A stretch of 20,732 nucleotides of DNA, from the NCBI GenBank assembly GCA_902478395.1, contig CABSKZ010000010.1, positions 1 to 20,732 on the forward strand, read 5' to 3'. A program made the translations under genes and the position numbers. Shown here in pieces: positions 8,040 to 14,348 of this stretch. Each line of letters opens with the position of its first letter. Within the stretch, counting starts at the first letter, position 1. The notes below the pieces were generated by a model. That model searched no databases and had not been told where the DNA came from. It saw only the letters and a program-made list of their open reading frames with translations. The stretch comes from an uncultured Eubacteriales bacterium (GTDB lineage: Bacteria > Bacillota > Clostridia > UBA1381 > UBA9506).

Positions 8040-8068
8040 ATTATATGAGAAGGATTTTTGTTTTATGT
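8040..8068 (-). promoter_or_regulatory. Sigma-E-like promoter of spoIIID
   Basis: On the minus strand, CATATAAT (8040-8047) resembles the sigma-E -10 consensus CATACAnT, and ACATAAA lies 14 bp upstream (8062-8068), resembling the sigma-E -35 with its ATA core. No sigma-A -35 is present at 17 bp. In Bacillus subtilis spoIIID is known to be sigma-E dependent, which agrees. The start of transcription would be about 25 bp before the gene. Confidence 0.55.
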
Positions 8069-8110
8069 GGATTTGCAAAAAATCGGACAGCTCCCAAACC
8101 GTAAAATGGC

Positions 8111-8177
8111 AACGGCGGAGCTTTGAGCAGATTAGGCTGCGAAAAGATATATCTCCGCGAGAGAGGTGTCCGCCGTT
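8111..8177. repeat. Branched inverted repeat upstream of spoIIID
   Basis: AACGGCGGA (8111-8119) and TCCGCCGTT (8169-8177) are perfect 9-bp complements. They enclose two smaller hairpins, GCAG/CTGC (8127-8140) and TCTC-CGC-GAGA (around 8152-8162), giving a three-way-junction shape on either strand. It overlaps the left copy of the longer inverted repeat described next, so the two foldings compete. Confidence 0.4.
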
Positions 8178-8405
8178 TGACGCGTGTACATAGCGGCCGT
8201 ATTTTGAAACGTACAAGGTTAAAATAGAAAAGATTGATACTTAAAATGTGCGGGCATATTGCAATCCGTTTCAGTAGTATCGCTCATGACAAAAAGGAGC
8301 ACTCTTCCCTTATGTGCTGAAGTCTTCCACCTTTCTATAGATTATGACCCCAGCAGTTCGACAACTGATATACAACTTCCGCAGCCTAATCACAGTTTCA
8401 AAGCA
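8119..8405. repeat. Imperfect terminal inverted repeats bounding about 287 bp
   Basis: The left copy (about 8119-8154) shares an exact 12-mer GATTAGGCTGCG (8130-8141) with the reverse complement of the right copy (about 8366-8405, core 8378-8389). Outer GCTTTGA and inner TATATC also match with small gaps. The copies face inward, as in the ends of a small non-autonomous element or a long-range RNA stem. No target-site duplication was found and no transposase lies inside. Confidence 0.4.
8290..8404 (-). ncRNA. Candidate small RNA upstream of spoIIID
   Basis: A minus-strand promoter (8410-8438) would start a transcript near 8403. It runs through a CAGTT-GTCG-AACTG hairpin (8354-8367), a GAAG-A-CTTC palindrome, and an AGCAC/GTGCT stem (8298-8318) followed by TTTTT (8291-8295), which could be a weak terminator. 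That gives about 110 nt without a credible ORF. Its first 40 nt are complementary to the left inverted-repeat copy. The terminator stem is only 5 bp, so the RNA is a hypothesis. Confidence 0.3.
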
Positions 8406-8409
8406 AAAT

Positions 8410-8438
8410 TTTATACCATATAATTGACAGGATAACAA
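8410..8438 (-). promoter_or_regulatory. sigma-A-like promoter in the gap upstream of spoIIID
   Basis: On the minus strand TTGTTA (8433-8438) and TATAAA (8410-8415) are separated by 17 bp. No protein gene begins downstream within a normal distance; spoIIID is about 400 bp away. It therefore most likely serves a noncoding transcript, or gives a long spoIIID leader. Confidence 0.45.
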
Positions 8439-8549
8439 GCGGCTTCTGTGGCACTCCAGTTTAGTATCTAACATTGTTCGTTTTTAAACACATATCCACA
8501 ATCCGTATTCTTAAGCGCTTTTTTGGAGCATATTCATACGATAATATTG

Positions 8550-9050
8550 TCAATTTTGTGGTACATCCAGCCGTGCGTCCTGAACTTGATGGAGTTTCAG
8601 CATAACGGCTCTGGCAATAGGCTGAGCAACGCATAGTTCAACCGCCAGAGAAATTGCAAAATTTCTTGGCCATTTGTAAAAAAACATCCTGATTGGCTCC
8701 ATGCTTATTTGCCGACAGCCTATCCAAGTGCCGAAAACTGTTAAAAATATAGACATTAAAAAGACCGTGCAAAGGATGTTTATCACAACGCAAGAACGAA
8801 AGCTGTCTCCTTCGGATGTGATACGTGCGGTTAGCCATTCGGCGGGCTTGTAGGTGAGAAGAACCATCACAACAACACAAGGCCAGATGAACACAACAGA
8901 CTTTATGGAGTCCGCCCAGACGGATAGGCGGAATCCTGCCTCGAAGCAGGTAATCAGCGGTGCGATAATGTTGACGGAAATGATAGAGATGACCGCCATA
9001 AACAGGGCAAATTCCTTCTTGTTTCGCGGCAGCTTCATGTGAAAATCCAT
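8550..9050 (-). CDS. DUF2798-family membrane protein
   Basis: A 166-residue integral membrane protein with four predicted membrane segments at about 14-36, 48-67, 87-110 and 131-150. The N-terminal MKLPRNKKEFALFM and the C-terminal AISLAVELCVAQPIARAVM are typical of the DUF2798 family found in Firmicutes. The biochemical role is unknown. I chose the ATG at 9050, preceded by GAGAGAGGA, rather than the longer frame starting at 9104, whose extra residues fall in the hairpin leader. The gene has its own promoter (9150-9178) and a hairpin between promoter and start. No clear terminator was seen after it. Confidence 0.8.
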   Translation of the reverse strand: MDFHMKLPRNKKEFALFMAVISIISVNIIAPLITCFEAGFRLSVWADSIKSVVFIWPCVVVMVLLTYKPAEWLTARITSEGDSFRSCVVINILCTVFLMSIFLTVFGTWIGCRQISMEPIRMFFYKWPRNFAISLAVELCVAQPIARAVMLKLHQVQDARLDVPQN

Positions 9051-9090
9051 AATTAATCCTCTCTCTTTCGTTAATTTTGCGCAAAAAAGA

Positions 9091-9119
9091 AAGCGTGAAA
9101 CCAATTTTTGGTTTCACGC
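9091..9119 (-). terminator. Hairpin in the 5' leader of the DUF2798 gene
   Basis: AGCGTGAAACC and GGTTTCACGCT form a perfect 11-bp stem. On the minus strand it is followed by TTCTTTTTT, the layout of an intrinsic terminator, yet it lies between the promoter and the start codon. It starts about 24 nt after the expected transcription start. It may be an attenuator, an operator for a dimeric repressor, or a 5' stabilising hairpin. Confidence 0.6.
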
Positions 9120-9149
9120 TGAACAATTATACGCGTCGAATTCTTTTTT

Positions 9150-9178
9150 ATTGTATAGGATTTTTTGCTTTTTGTCAA
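9150..9178 (-). promoter_or_regulatory. sigma-A promoter of the DUF2798 gene
   Basis: On the minus strand the -35 is a perfect TTGACA (9173-9178) and the -10 is TACAAT (9150-9155), with a 17-bp spacer. Such a strong core promoter directly before a terminator-like hairpin suggests that expression is controlled after initiation or by a repressor. Confidence 0.75.
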
Positions 9179-9453
9179 GAGTATTTTTTCAAAATTTGCT
9201 TTGTATGTCGGCCTCTGTTTTTGGGTAGAAATTCCAAAAGCTTGGAACAAAGACGAATGGAAGCTGGTTTACGCGGATTGAGAAAAAAGATAGATAAAAA
9301 ACAATAAAATGCTTCCCAAAGAGAAAAAAATGTGATACAGTATATAAAGGGAAATAGGGATTTAATGTTTGGCATTGCGGGATGATGGATGAAGATAATT
9401 AGCCAAGAAAAATTAATAACCTCGAATATTTGAGAAAAGGGAAGGTGAACAGC
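9179..9453. other. Gap between divergent DUF2798 and secDF units
   Basis: This 275-bp AT-rich stretch should contain the promoter of the small membrane protein/secDF unit. TATATA at about 9338 and GATAAT near 9396 resemble -10 boxes, but no -35 at proper spacing is convincing. No gene was seen. Confidence 0.3.
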
Positions 9454-9822
9454 ATGGAAAATAGATTCAGCCGGAAAGCATTTTCGTTGCTTTTGATATT
9501 TATCATGCTGCTCTTTGCTGGTTTTACAACCATAGTTCCGGCTAAGGATGATTCTGCCTCTGTGGGCGGCGATCAGTGGTATCTGACGATAGATAGTGCC
9601 GAGGCAGTCGTTTTAAGTACATTCCGCCAAATGCAACCGGATGGAAGCTCCCGGCAGGAAGCGCTTATCTTTTCGCTTCCAGCAATGAGACCGTCGGTTT
9701 TTGCGCTGCAATGGTATGTTACCGCTATTTTTGCGGTTGTTTTTATTTTCTTTTCCATTACGTTTATTCTGATAACAATCCACAAAAAAGATGGTAAAAA
9801 AAGGAATCTCCTATTTGTTTAA
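9454..9822 (+). CDS. Small two-segment membrane protein upstream of secDF
   Basis: A 122-residue protein with a basic N-terminus (MENRFSRK) and a hydrophobic segment at 9-28 that may be a signal anchor. An extracytoplasmic stretch of about 57 residues (QWYLTIDSAEAVVLSTFRQM) follows, then a second membrane segment at 86-109 and a lysine-rich cytoplasmic tail. The ATG at 9454 has GGGAAGG 8 nt upstream; the longer frame from 9430 has no better site. The gene ends 30 bp before the secDF start, so the two are probably cotranscribed. I recognise no family. A role linked to Sec secretion is suggested only by position. Confidence 0.6.
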   Translation: MENRFSRKAFSLLLIFIMLLFAGFTTIVPAKDDSASVGGDQWYLTIDSAEAVVLSTFRQMQPDGSSRQEALIFSLPAMRPSVFALQWYVTAIFAVVFIFFSITFILITIHKKDGKKRNLLFV

Positions 9823-9852
9823 TTGAAAATGAACAATTTAGGAGGGAACCCT

Positions 9853-12048
9853 TTGACAACTTCAAAACGTAATTTTTTTATCGCGCTATTGATGATAGCG
9901 GCGATTGTTTGCCTTGCAATCTTTGGCTGCGGTCCGCTCAAGGGAGCGGGACAGATTCGGTTCGGTATTGATATCCGCGGCGGAGTAGAGGCAATATTTG
10001 TTCCGCAGAACTTGGAACGGGCACCGTCGCTGGCGGAATTGGAACAGGCGCGCACCATTCTGGAAACCCGCCTGGACACGAAAGGAATTCTGGACCGCGA
10101 GGTTACGATCGATAAAGAGGGAGGCGGAGTAATCGTCCGTTTCCCGTGGAAGTCGGATGAGACAGACTTTAACCCGGAAAGCGCAATATCGGAGCTGGGT
10201 CAAATGGCACAGCTAACCTTCCGCGACGAGCAGGGAAATGTGCTGCTGCAGGGAAAAAATGTGAAGAGCGCGCGTGTTGTTAACAACCAGCAGACAAACC
10301 GCCCTGTTATTGCGCTTGAATTTGATGCAGAAGGCGCGCAGCTGTTTGCGGACGCCACAGCAAAACTGGTCGGCAAGCGGATGGCAATTTATATGGATGA
10401 AACACTGCTCTCTGCGCCAACGGTCAACAGCCGCATAGAGGGAGGCTCTGCCGTGATTGAAAATATGGAGAGCTTTGAGGCAGCTTCAGATTTGGCTGTG
10501 AAAATCAATTCCGGTGCGCTTCCGTTTTCTCTGGAAACCCGGAATTTCAGTTCCATCAGCCCATCGCTGGGAAGCGGTGCGCTGAGCATTATGATGCTGG
10601 CCGGTGGAATCGCGTTTATTCTAATCTGCGCGTTTATGATTCTTAAATACCGGCTTCCAGGCGTGATTTCATCCATTGCACTGCTATTACAGCTCGCGGG
10701 ACAGCTTCTGTTTATTTCACTGCCGCAGATTACGCTGACGCTGCCTGGCATTGCAGGTGTCATCTTATCGCTCGGTATGGGGGTGGATGCCAATGTTATT
10801 ATATCTGAACGGATCAGCGAGGAGCTGCGCGCGGGCGCAACCCTGCGTACTGCCGTAAAAAACGGATATAAAAACGCATTTTCCTCTGTGTTCGATGGAA
10901 ACATCACGACAGCGATTGTTGCAGTGATTTTGATGATTTTCGGTTCCGGAACCATGTTTTCATTTGGCTATACGCTATTGTGCGGTATTATTCTGAATTT
11001 TGCAGCGGGTGTGTTTTCCACAAAAGTAATGATGAATTCTATCATTCAGTTTCGCCCGATGCAGAATAAGTGGCTGTATCAGGCAGGGAAGGAAAAAAAG
11101 GTGCGCCAGTTTTACCAAAAACGGTATGTTGCATACACCTTATCCCTTGTTGTGATTGCCGTTGGAATAATATACAGCTTTGTGGGCGGTGTGTCGCTGG
11201 ACACACAGTTTACAGGCGGTGCAGTTTTAAAATATACCTTTGTGGGAGAACTCGACGCAGACGAAGCGGAACGCATCGCAGATGAAGTGCTGCATCGTCC
11301 TGCGACCGCGCAGATCGCGACAGATCTCGGCGGAACTGGCCAGCGCCTCTCGCTGACGCTGGCAGGTGAGGCCGGCATAACGCCGGACGAGCAGCAGATG
11401 TTAAACGAACGTCTTTCGGAAGAATTTGCCGGTTCTGAACTGGCACTTTCGGAGTCGTTCATGGTAGAACCATATATTGGAGAACGTTCCCTGCGGAATT
11501 CGGTTATTGCGATTGTGTTGTCGTTCCTGCTGATAATGGTTTATGTGTGGATACGCTTCCGAAAGATTTCCGGACTTTCAGCAGGGGTTATGGCGCTGGT
11601 AGCGCTGATGCACGACGTTTTTATCGTGTTCTGCACGTTTGTCCTGTTCCGCATCCCGCTGAACGATTCCTTTGTCGCGGTTGTGCTGACCATCATCGGT
11701 TTTTCTATCAACGATACGATTGTTATCTATGACCGCATCCGTGAAAACCGGGAACTGTTTCCGAAGCTGTCTGTGATTGAACTGGTAAACAAAAGCATCA
11801 GCCAATCTTTTACCCGTTCGCTCAACACAACAATTACAACTATCATCAGCAGTATCCTGATGTGTGTGTTTGCAATTTTATATGGAATCGAATCCATACG
11901 GATGTTTGCCTTGCCAATGACCTTCGGTCTTGTGTGCGGATGCTATTCCACGATTTGCATTGCCGGGCCGTTGTGGGTTTCGTGGCAGCTGTTTAAAGCC
12001 AAAAAGAAGAAATCGCCTTATGGACATAAAGAGAAAATAGCAGGATGA
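9853..12048 (+). CDS. secDF: SecD-SecF fusion, protein translocase subunit SecDF
   Basis: A single 731-residue chain containing SecD (about 1-410) then SecF (about 420-720). These use the proton gradient to pull secreted proteins through SecYEG. SecD signs are the first membrane segment followed by GIDIRGGVEAIF, the periplasmic P1 region, and GMGVDANVIISERISEEL in the fourth segment, which holds the key aspartate. SecF signs are SLDTQFTGGAVLKY and GFSINDTIVIYDRIRENR. Twelve membrane segments are expected. I chose the TTG at 9853 because AGGAGGG (9840-9846) sits 6 nt before it; the longer frame from TTG 9823 has no such site. Fusion of SecD and SecF is common in Firmicutes. A terminator follows. 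Confidence 0.95.
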   Translation: MTTSKRNFFIALLMIAAIVCLAIFGCGPLKGAGQIRFGIDIRGGVEAIFVPQNLERAPSLAELEQARTILETRLDTKGILDREVTIDKEGGGVIVRFPWKSDETDFNPESAISELGQMAQLTFRDEQGNVLLQGKNVKSARVVNNQQTNRPVIALEFDAEGAQLFADATAKLVGKRMAIYMDETLLSAPTVNSRIEGGSAVIENMESFEAASDLAVKINSGALPFSLETRNFSSISPSLGSGALSIMMLAGGIAFILICAFMILKYRLPGVISSIALLLQLAGQLLFISLPQITLTLPGIAGVILSLGMGVDANVIISERISEELRAGATLRTAVKNGYKNAFSSVFDGNITTAIVAVILMIFGSGTMFSFGYTLLCGIILNFAAGVFSTKVMMNSIIQFRPMQNKWLYQAGKEKKVRQFYQKRYVAYTLSLVVIAVGIIYSFVGGVSLDTQFTGGAVLKYTFVGELDADEAERIADEVLHRPATAQIATDLGGTGQRLSLTLAGEAGITPDEQQMLNERLSEEFAGSELALSESFMVEPYIGERSLRNSVIAIVLSFLLIMVYVWIRFRKISGLSAGVMALVALMHDVFIVFCTFVLFRIPLNDSFVAVVLTIIGFSINDTIVIYDRIRENRELFPKLSVIELVNKSISQSFTRSLNTTITTIISSILMCVFAILYGIESIRMFALPMTFGLVCGCYSTICIAGPLWVSWQLFKAKKKKSPYGHKEKIAG

Positions 12049-12073
12049 TGCTGAACCGAGAAAGAAGAGAAAT

Positions 12074-12107
12074 AAGCCCGACGGTTTATTAACCGCCGGG
12101 CTTGTTT
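12074..12107. terminator. Bidirectional terminator after secDF
   Basis: AAGCCCGACGGTT (12074-12086) and AACCGCCGGGCTT (12091-12103) form a 13-bp stem with one mismatch and a TATT loop, followed by GTTTATA. It lies between converging secDF and the DUF4179 gene. On the minus strand it is followed by ATTTCTCTTC, so it can serve both. Confidence 0.8.
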
Positions 12108-12156
12108 ATACGGCCTGTTGACCGTTTTGCAGTTCGTTTATGGATTGTGTTCAGCT

Positions 12157-13113
12157 TTAATGGAAAGGAACCGTCACATCTCCGATAGTCACGCTTTCAA
12201 GCTCATCGAGGTCGGTAATTCTGTCGAACCGGTATCCAATGACACAGGTACCCTTCCGGTTATCGCCCTCAAGGAAATTAGAGAAAATATAGGAGGTGTT
12301 AAAATTATTTACAGCATCGAGTTGAATCTGGCTTCCATCCCGGTAGGTGATGGTGGGGTGAAGCGCCATCAAGACATCGTCCCCCTGTACGTACATGTGA
12401 ATCGACATCGGCGACACATACACATTTGTGATGACGTTCTGGTTGGTTTCATTTACGTGTACTGGCTGGTTAACTGCGATTTCCTTTGTTAAATCGACGT
12501 AATTCAGCTCCCAGGACAGGGTCCAGTCCCCTTTGATATCTCCTAAATCGCATAGAGTCAGCGTGATGGTCTGGTCTGTTATTTTTCCGGTACAGCTGCT
12601 GTAGAGCAGCATCTGCATCTGGTTTCCGTCTGCCGCGATAACTTTTGAGCCTTCGGTTCCAAAGCCTGTGTCCGTGCTTTTTTCAAAATCGTAGTCTAGG
12701 CTTGAAAGCTGGAACCGTGAATCTTTCGTCAGCTCTGTTCCTTCCGGTGCAATTACTTCATAGAGCACATAGATTCCGTGCCGGTCGGTGAGTGTCTGCA
12801 GCACATTTACGGTCACACCGTTATTAGTGACGGAGGCCTGGGGGCGCGCGGAGGCGCCTTGCAGATGCTCCATCTGCTGCGGAGTGGGTTTTAAAAATGC
12901 GGTAAGTTTTTCGTGCCAGTTAAAGGTGGCTGCGAGGGCAGCAATGCTTGTCAGCACACAAATAGCGACGGCAGCCACAGCCGTCATAGATATTTTAATC
13001 GTACGTTTCATCGTTTTTTCTCCTTTTTTCAAAATTTCGGCGAGCATTTTTTCTTTTTGTTCGTCTGACGGAGAGAGCGAGTCAAAGAAATGATATAGGT
13101 TTTGATTATTCAT
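12157..13113 (-). CDS. DUF4179 membrane protein, probable anti-sigma factor
   Basis: A 318-residue protein with a short cytoplasmic N-terminus (about 40 residues, YHFFDSLSPSDEQKEKMLAEI), one membrane segment at about 42-63, and a large extracytoplasmic beta-rich domain. This is the layout of DUF4179 proteins encoded with ECF sigma factors in Clostridia, which hold the sigma factor at the membrane until a surface signal. No zinc-binding HxxxCxxC anti-sigma motif is present, so the sigma contact differs from the RsrA type. The ATG at 13113 lies 9 nt after AGGAGG. The gene overlaps the sigma factor end by 8 bp, which implies translational coupling. Anti-sigma function is inferred from this pairing. 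Confidence 0.8.
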   Translation of the reverse strand: MNNQNLYHFFDSLSPSDEQKEKMLAEILKKGEKTMKRTIKISMTAVAAVAICVLTSIAALAATFNWHEKLTAFLKPTPQQMEHLQGASARPQASVTNNGVTVNVLQTLTDRHGIYVLYEVIAPEGTELTKDSRFQLSSLDYDFEKSTDTGFGTEGSKVIAADGNQMQMLLYSSCTGKITDQTITLTLCDLGDIKGDWTLSWELNYVDLTKEIAVNQPVHVNETNQNVITNVYVSPMSIHMYVQGDDVLMALHPTITYRDGSQIQLDAVNNFNTSYIFSNFLEGDNRKGTCVIGYRFDRITDLDELESVTIGDVTVPFH

Positions 13114-13606
13114 CCGTCGCATCCTCCTCAAGTAAAAGTTTCAGCTTCTGCCTTGCTGTGCGCAGCCGGGAACGCAGCGTAGATGGGTTGACCGTGAGCA
13201 GACTTGCGATTTCCTCCGTTGAATAGCCTTCATAATAGTAGAGATAAAGCGGTATCCGGTACTTATTATGCAGGCTCATCACGGCGCCAAAAACATGGTG
13301 ATCATCCAGAGCAGATGAAGAACAAAGTGCATCCGCCCCGTCAAGCCCTGTGGTTTTCTTTCTCCACCAGCTTTTGAGCAAATCTTTACAGGTGTTTTTT
13401 GCAGTCACAATCAGCCAGGCTTTCAGGTGCTCGCCGCTTTCAAATTTTTTTTCGCAGCGCATCAGCTTGATAAACACATTTTGAGTCGCATCCTCCGCCT
13501 CGGCTCTGTTTTTCAGCATCAGAAGCGAAATGCGGTAGACCGTCGCGGCATATGCAGCATATATTTCTTTTATTTCTTCATCCGTACGCAATGAAGCAGC
13601 CTCCAA
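13106..13606 (-). CDS. ECF-type RNA polymerase sigma factor
   Basis: A 166-residue sigma-70 family protein with only regions 2 and 4. Region 2 (about 13-80) contains EIYAAYAATVYRISLLMLKN and AEDATQNVFIKLMR; region 4 (about 113-158) has the helix-turn-helix YSTEEIASLLTVNPSTLRSR. It directs RNA polymerase to envelope-stress or similar genes. I chose the TTG at 13606, 7 nt after GGGAGG; a GTG at 13633 is possible but would place that ribosome site inside the gene. It is the first gene of a two-gene unit with the DUF4179 protein. A possible self-recognised promoter lies just upstream. Confidence 0.9.
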   Translation of the reverse strand: MEAASLRTDEEIKEIYAAYAATVYRISLLMLKNRAEAEDATQNVFIKLMRCEKKFESGEHLKAWLIVTAKNTCKDLLKSWWRKKTTGLDGADALCSSSALDDHHVFGAVMSLHNKYRIPLYLYYYEGYSTEEIASLLTVNPSTLRSRLRTARQKLKLLLEEDATDE

Positions 13607-13638
13607 AACCGCACCTCCCAACTTGTGTTTCACTTATC

Positions 13639-13666
13639 ATACGACACAGAACGCCGAAATGTTGAA
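13639..13666 (-). promoter_or_regulatory. Candidate autoregulated ECF promoter
   Basis: On the minus strand TTCAAC (13661-13666) and CGTAT (13639-13643) are 17 bp apart, resembling the AAC ... CGT layout of ECF promoters. It sits about 33 bp upstream of the chosen sigma factor start. ECF factors commonly activate their own operon, which fits, but the -35 is only a partial match. Confidence 0.35.
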
Positions 13667-13766
13667 GCGTAAGAAAATTTTTCGAAACTTTTTATTTCTT
13701 ATGGTGTTAACAATATGGGGGCAATTCCTGTCTATCAATTAAAATAGGGCGATAGGCCGCTTCGTA

Positions 13767-13829
13767 TATTCATTTTTTACCCGGGCTTTTAACCGCGGTG
13801 AAAAAATTTTAAAATTAGAAAAATGAATA
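13767..13829. repeat. AT-rich inverted repeat
   Basis: TATTCATTTTT (13767-13777) and AAAAATGAATA (13819-13829) are perfect 11-bp complements around a 41-nt centre that can form further pairs. It lies between the sigma factor promoter and the divergent Tet-like gene promoter. It may be a terminator for a minus-strand transcript or a chance product of AT-rich sequence. Confidence 0.3.
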
Positions 13830-14040
13830 GGAATATGCGTGATAGGAGCAGGCGGAGCATTGCATTCATACCGATACTATTATACAATGGAAATGCAACC
13901 AAAACAATCCACAACACTACGTACCAGATTAAAAATAGAAAACAGCGTTCATAAAACGCAAGAGTGACAAATGAGAAAAAATACGGTATAATAAATGCGG
14001 CAGGGGAACAAAAGTCAAAGCTGGCTTTTGACCATTGCAT
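13789..14040 (-). CDS. Possible small hydrophobic protein
   Basis: An 83-codon minus-strand frame rich in Phe, Leu and Ile, with two possible membrane segments (around VVLWIVLVAFPLYN and SRIFLFIFLILKFF). No ribosome site precedes the first ATG, and the frame crosses the plus-strand promoter of the next gene. Shorter starts inside are possible. AT-rich noncoding DNA often gives such hydrophobic frames, so it is kept only as a possibility. Confidence 0.2.
   Translation of the reverse strand: MQWSKASFDFCSPAAFIIPYFFSFVTLAFYERCFLFLIWYVVLWIVLVAFPLYNSIGMNAMLRLLLSRIFLFIFLILKFFHRG
13964..13992 (+). promoter_or_regulatory. sigma-A promoter upstream of the Tet-like gene
   Basis: GTGACA (13964-13969) and a perfect TATAAT (13987-13992) are 17 bp apart. 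Transcription would begin near 13999, giving a leader of about 350 nt before the Tet-like start codon. A second, weaker possibility is TTGAAC (14044-14049) with ATATAA 17 bp later. A short hairpin (GCGTT/AACGC, 13945-13959) lies just upstream of the -35. Confidence 0.6.
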
Positions 14041-14348
14041 TTATTGAACCGGTATCTTATGGTATCATATAAACAGAATCCGAGTGAAGCGAAGGATGAG
14101 TTTAGCGAGAATATATGTCCTTGTGGCAAGCATTTTTGCTTCATGATAAAATAACCGCAAAAGGTTCTGACGAACGGCGGCGTTCTTCGCTGCACGAATG
14201 CCATAGGCGTTCACTTTTGAGAAGTCCGCCAAGAGGAGAAAACGCACTTTGGTGTGAACGATACGTCCTAAGCGGTAGGTTCGGATTATATTTGCCGGGC
14301 TGGCCGCGCAGAATACGCATAAGCAGAAAAGGAAAGGATAGAAAGAAC
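14000..14348 (+). promoter_or_regulatory. Long structured leader, candidate attenuator, of the Tet-like gene
   Basis: The leader contains a series of complementary GTTC/GAAC segments: GTTC 14164-14167, GAACG 14172-14176, CGTTC 14181-14185, GAATGCC 14196-14202, GGCGTTC 14206-14212 and GTGAACG 14254-14260. GAATGCC-ATA-GGCGTTC forms a hairpin followed by ACTTTTG. CGTTCAC (14208-14214) can instead pair with GTGAACG, which would break that hairpin. Upstream, AAGCA-TTTT-TGCTT and TGAAGC/GCTTCA give another choice. Such layouts occur in antibiotic-responsive attenuators. No leader peptide with a good ribosome site was found. Confidence 0.4.

Noticed and set aside
8010..8216. 68-codon minus-strand frame upstream of spoIIID
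   Set aside because: It abuts the spoIIID start and covers the candidate sigma-E promoter and the branched inverted repeat; no ribosome site or recognisable domain.
8290..8404. 6S RNA, tmRNA or RNase P RNA as identity of the candidate small RNA
   Set aside because: The tRNA-like ends of tmRNA and the conserved RNase P core are absent, and the shape does not match the long closed stem of 6S RNA.
10389..10955. 188-codon minus-strand frame inside secDF
   Set aside because: It is a shadow of the secDF reading frame, with no ribosome site and no plausible protein features.
14097..14147. 16-codon leader peptide MSLARIYVLVASIFAS
   Set aside because: The AAGG before its ATG leaves no spacing for ribosome binding, so it was not listed as a gene although it lies in the candidate attenuator.
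14115..14348. N-terminal extension of the Tet-like protein from ATG 14115
   Set aside because: The frame is open, but the extra 78 residues are rich in Arg and Ser with no similarity to the family, and the G1 motif starts at residue 7 of the shorter protein as in Tet(M).
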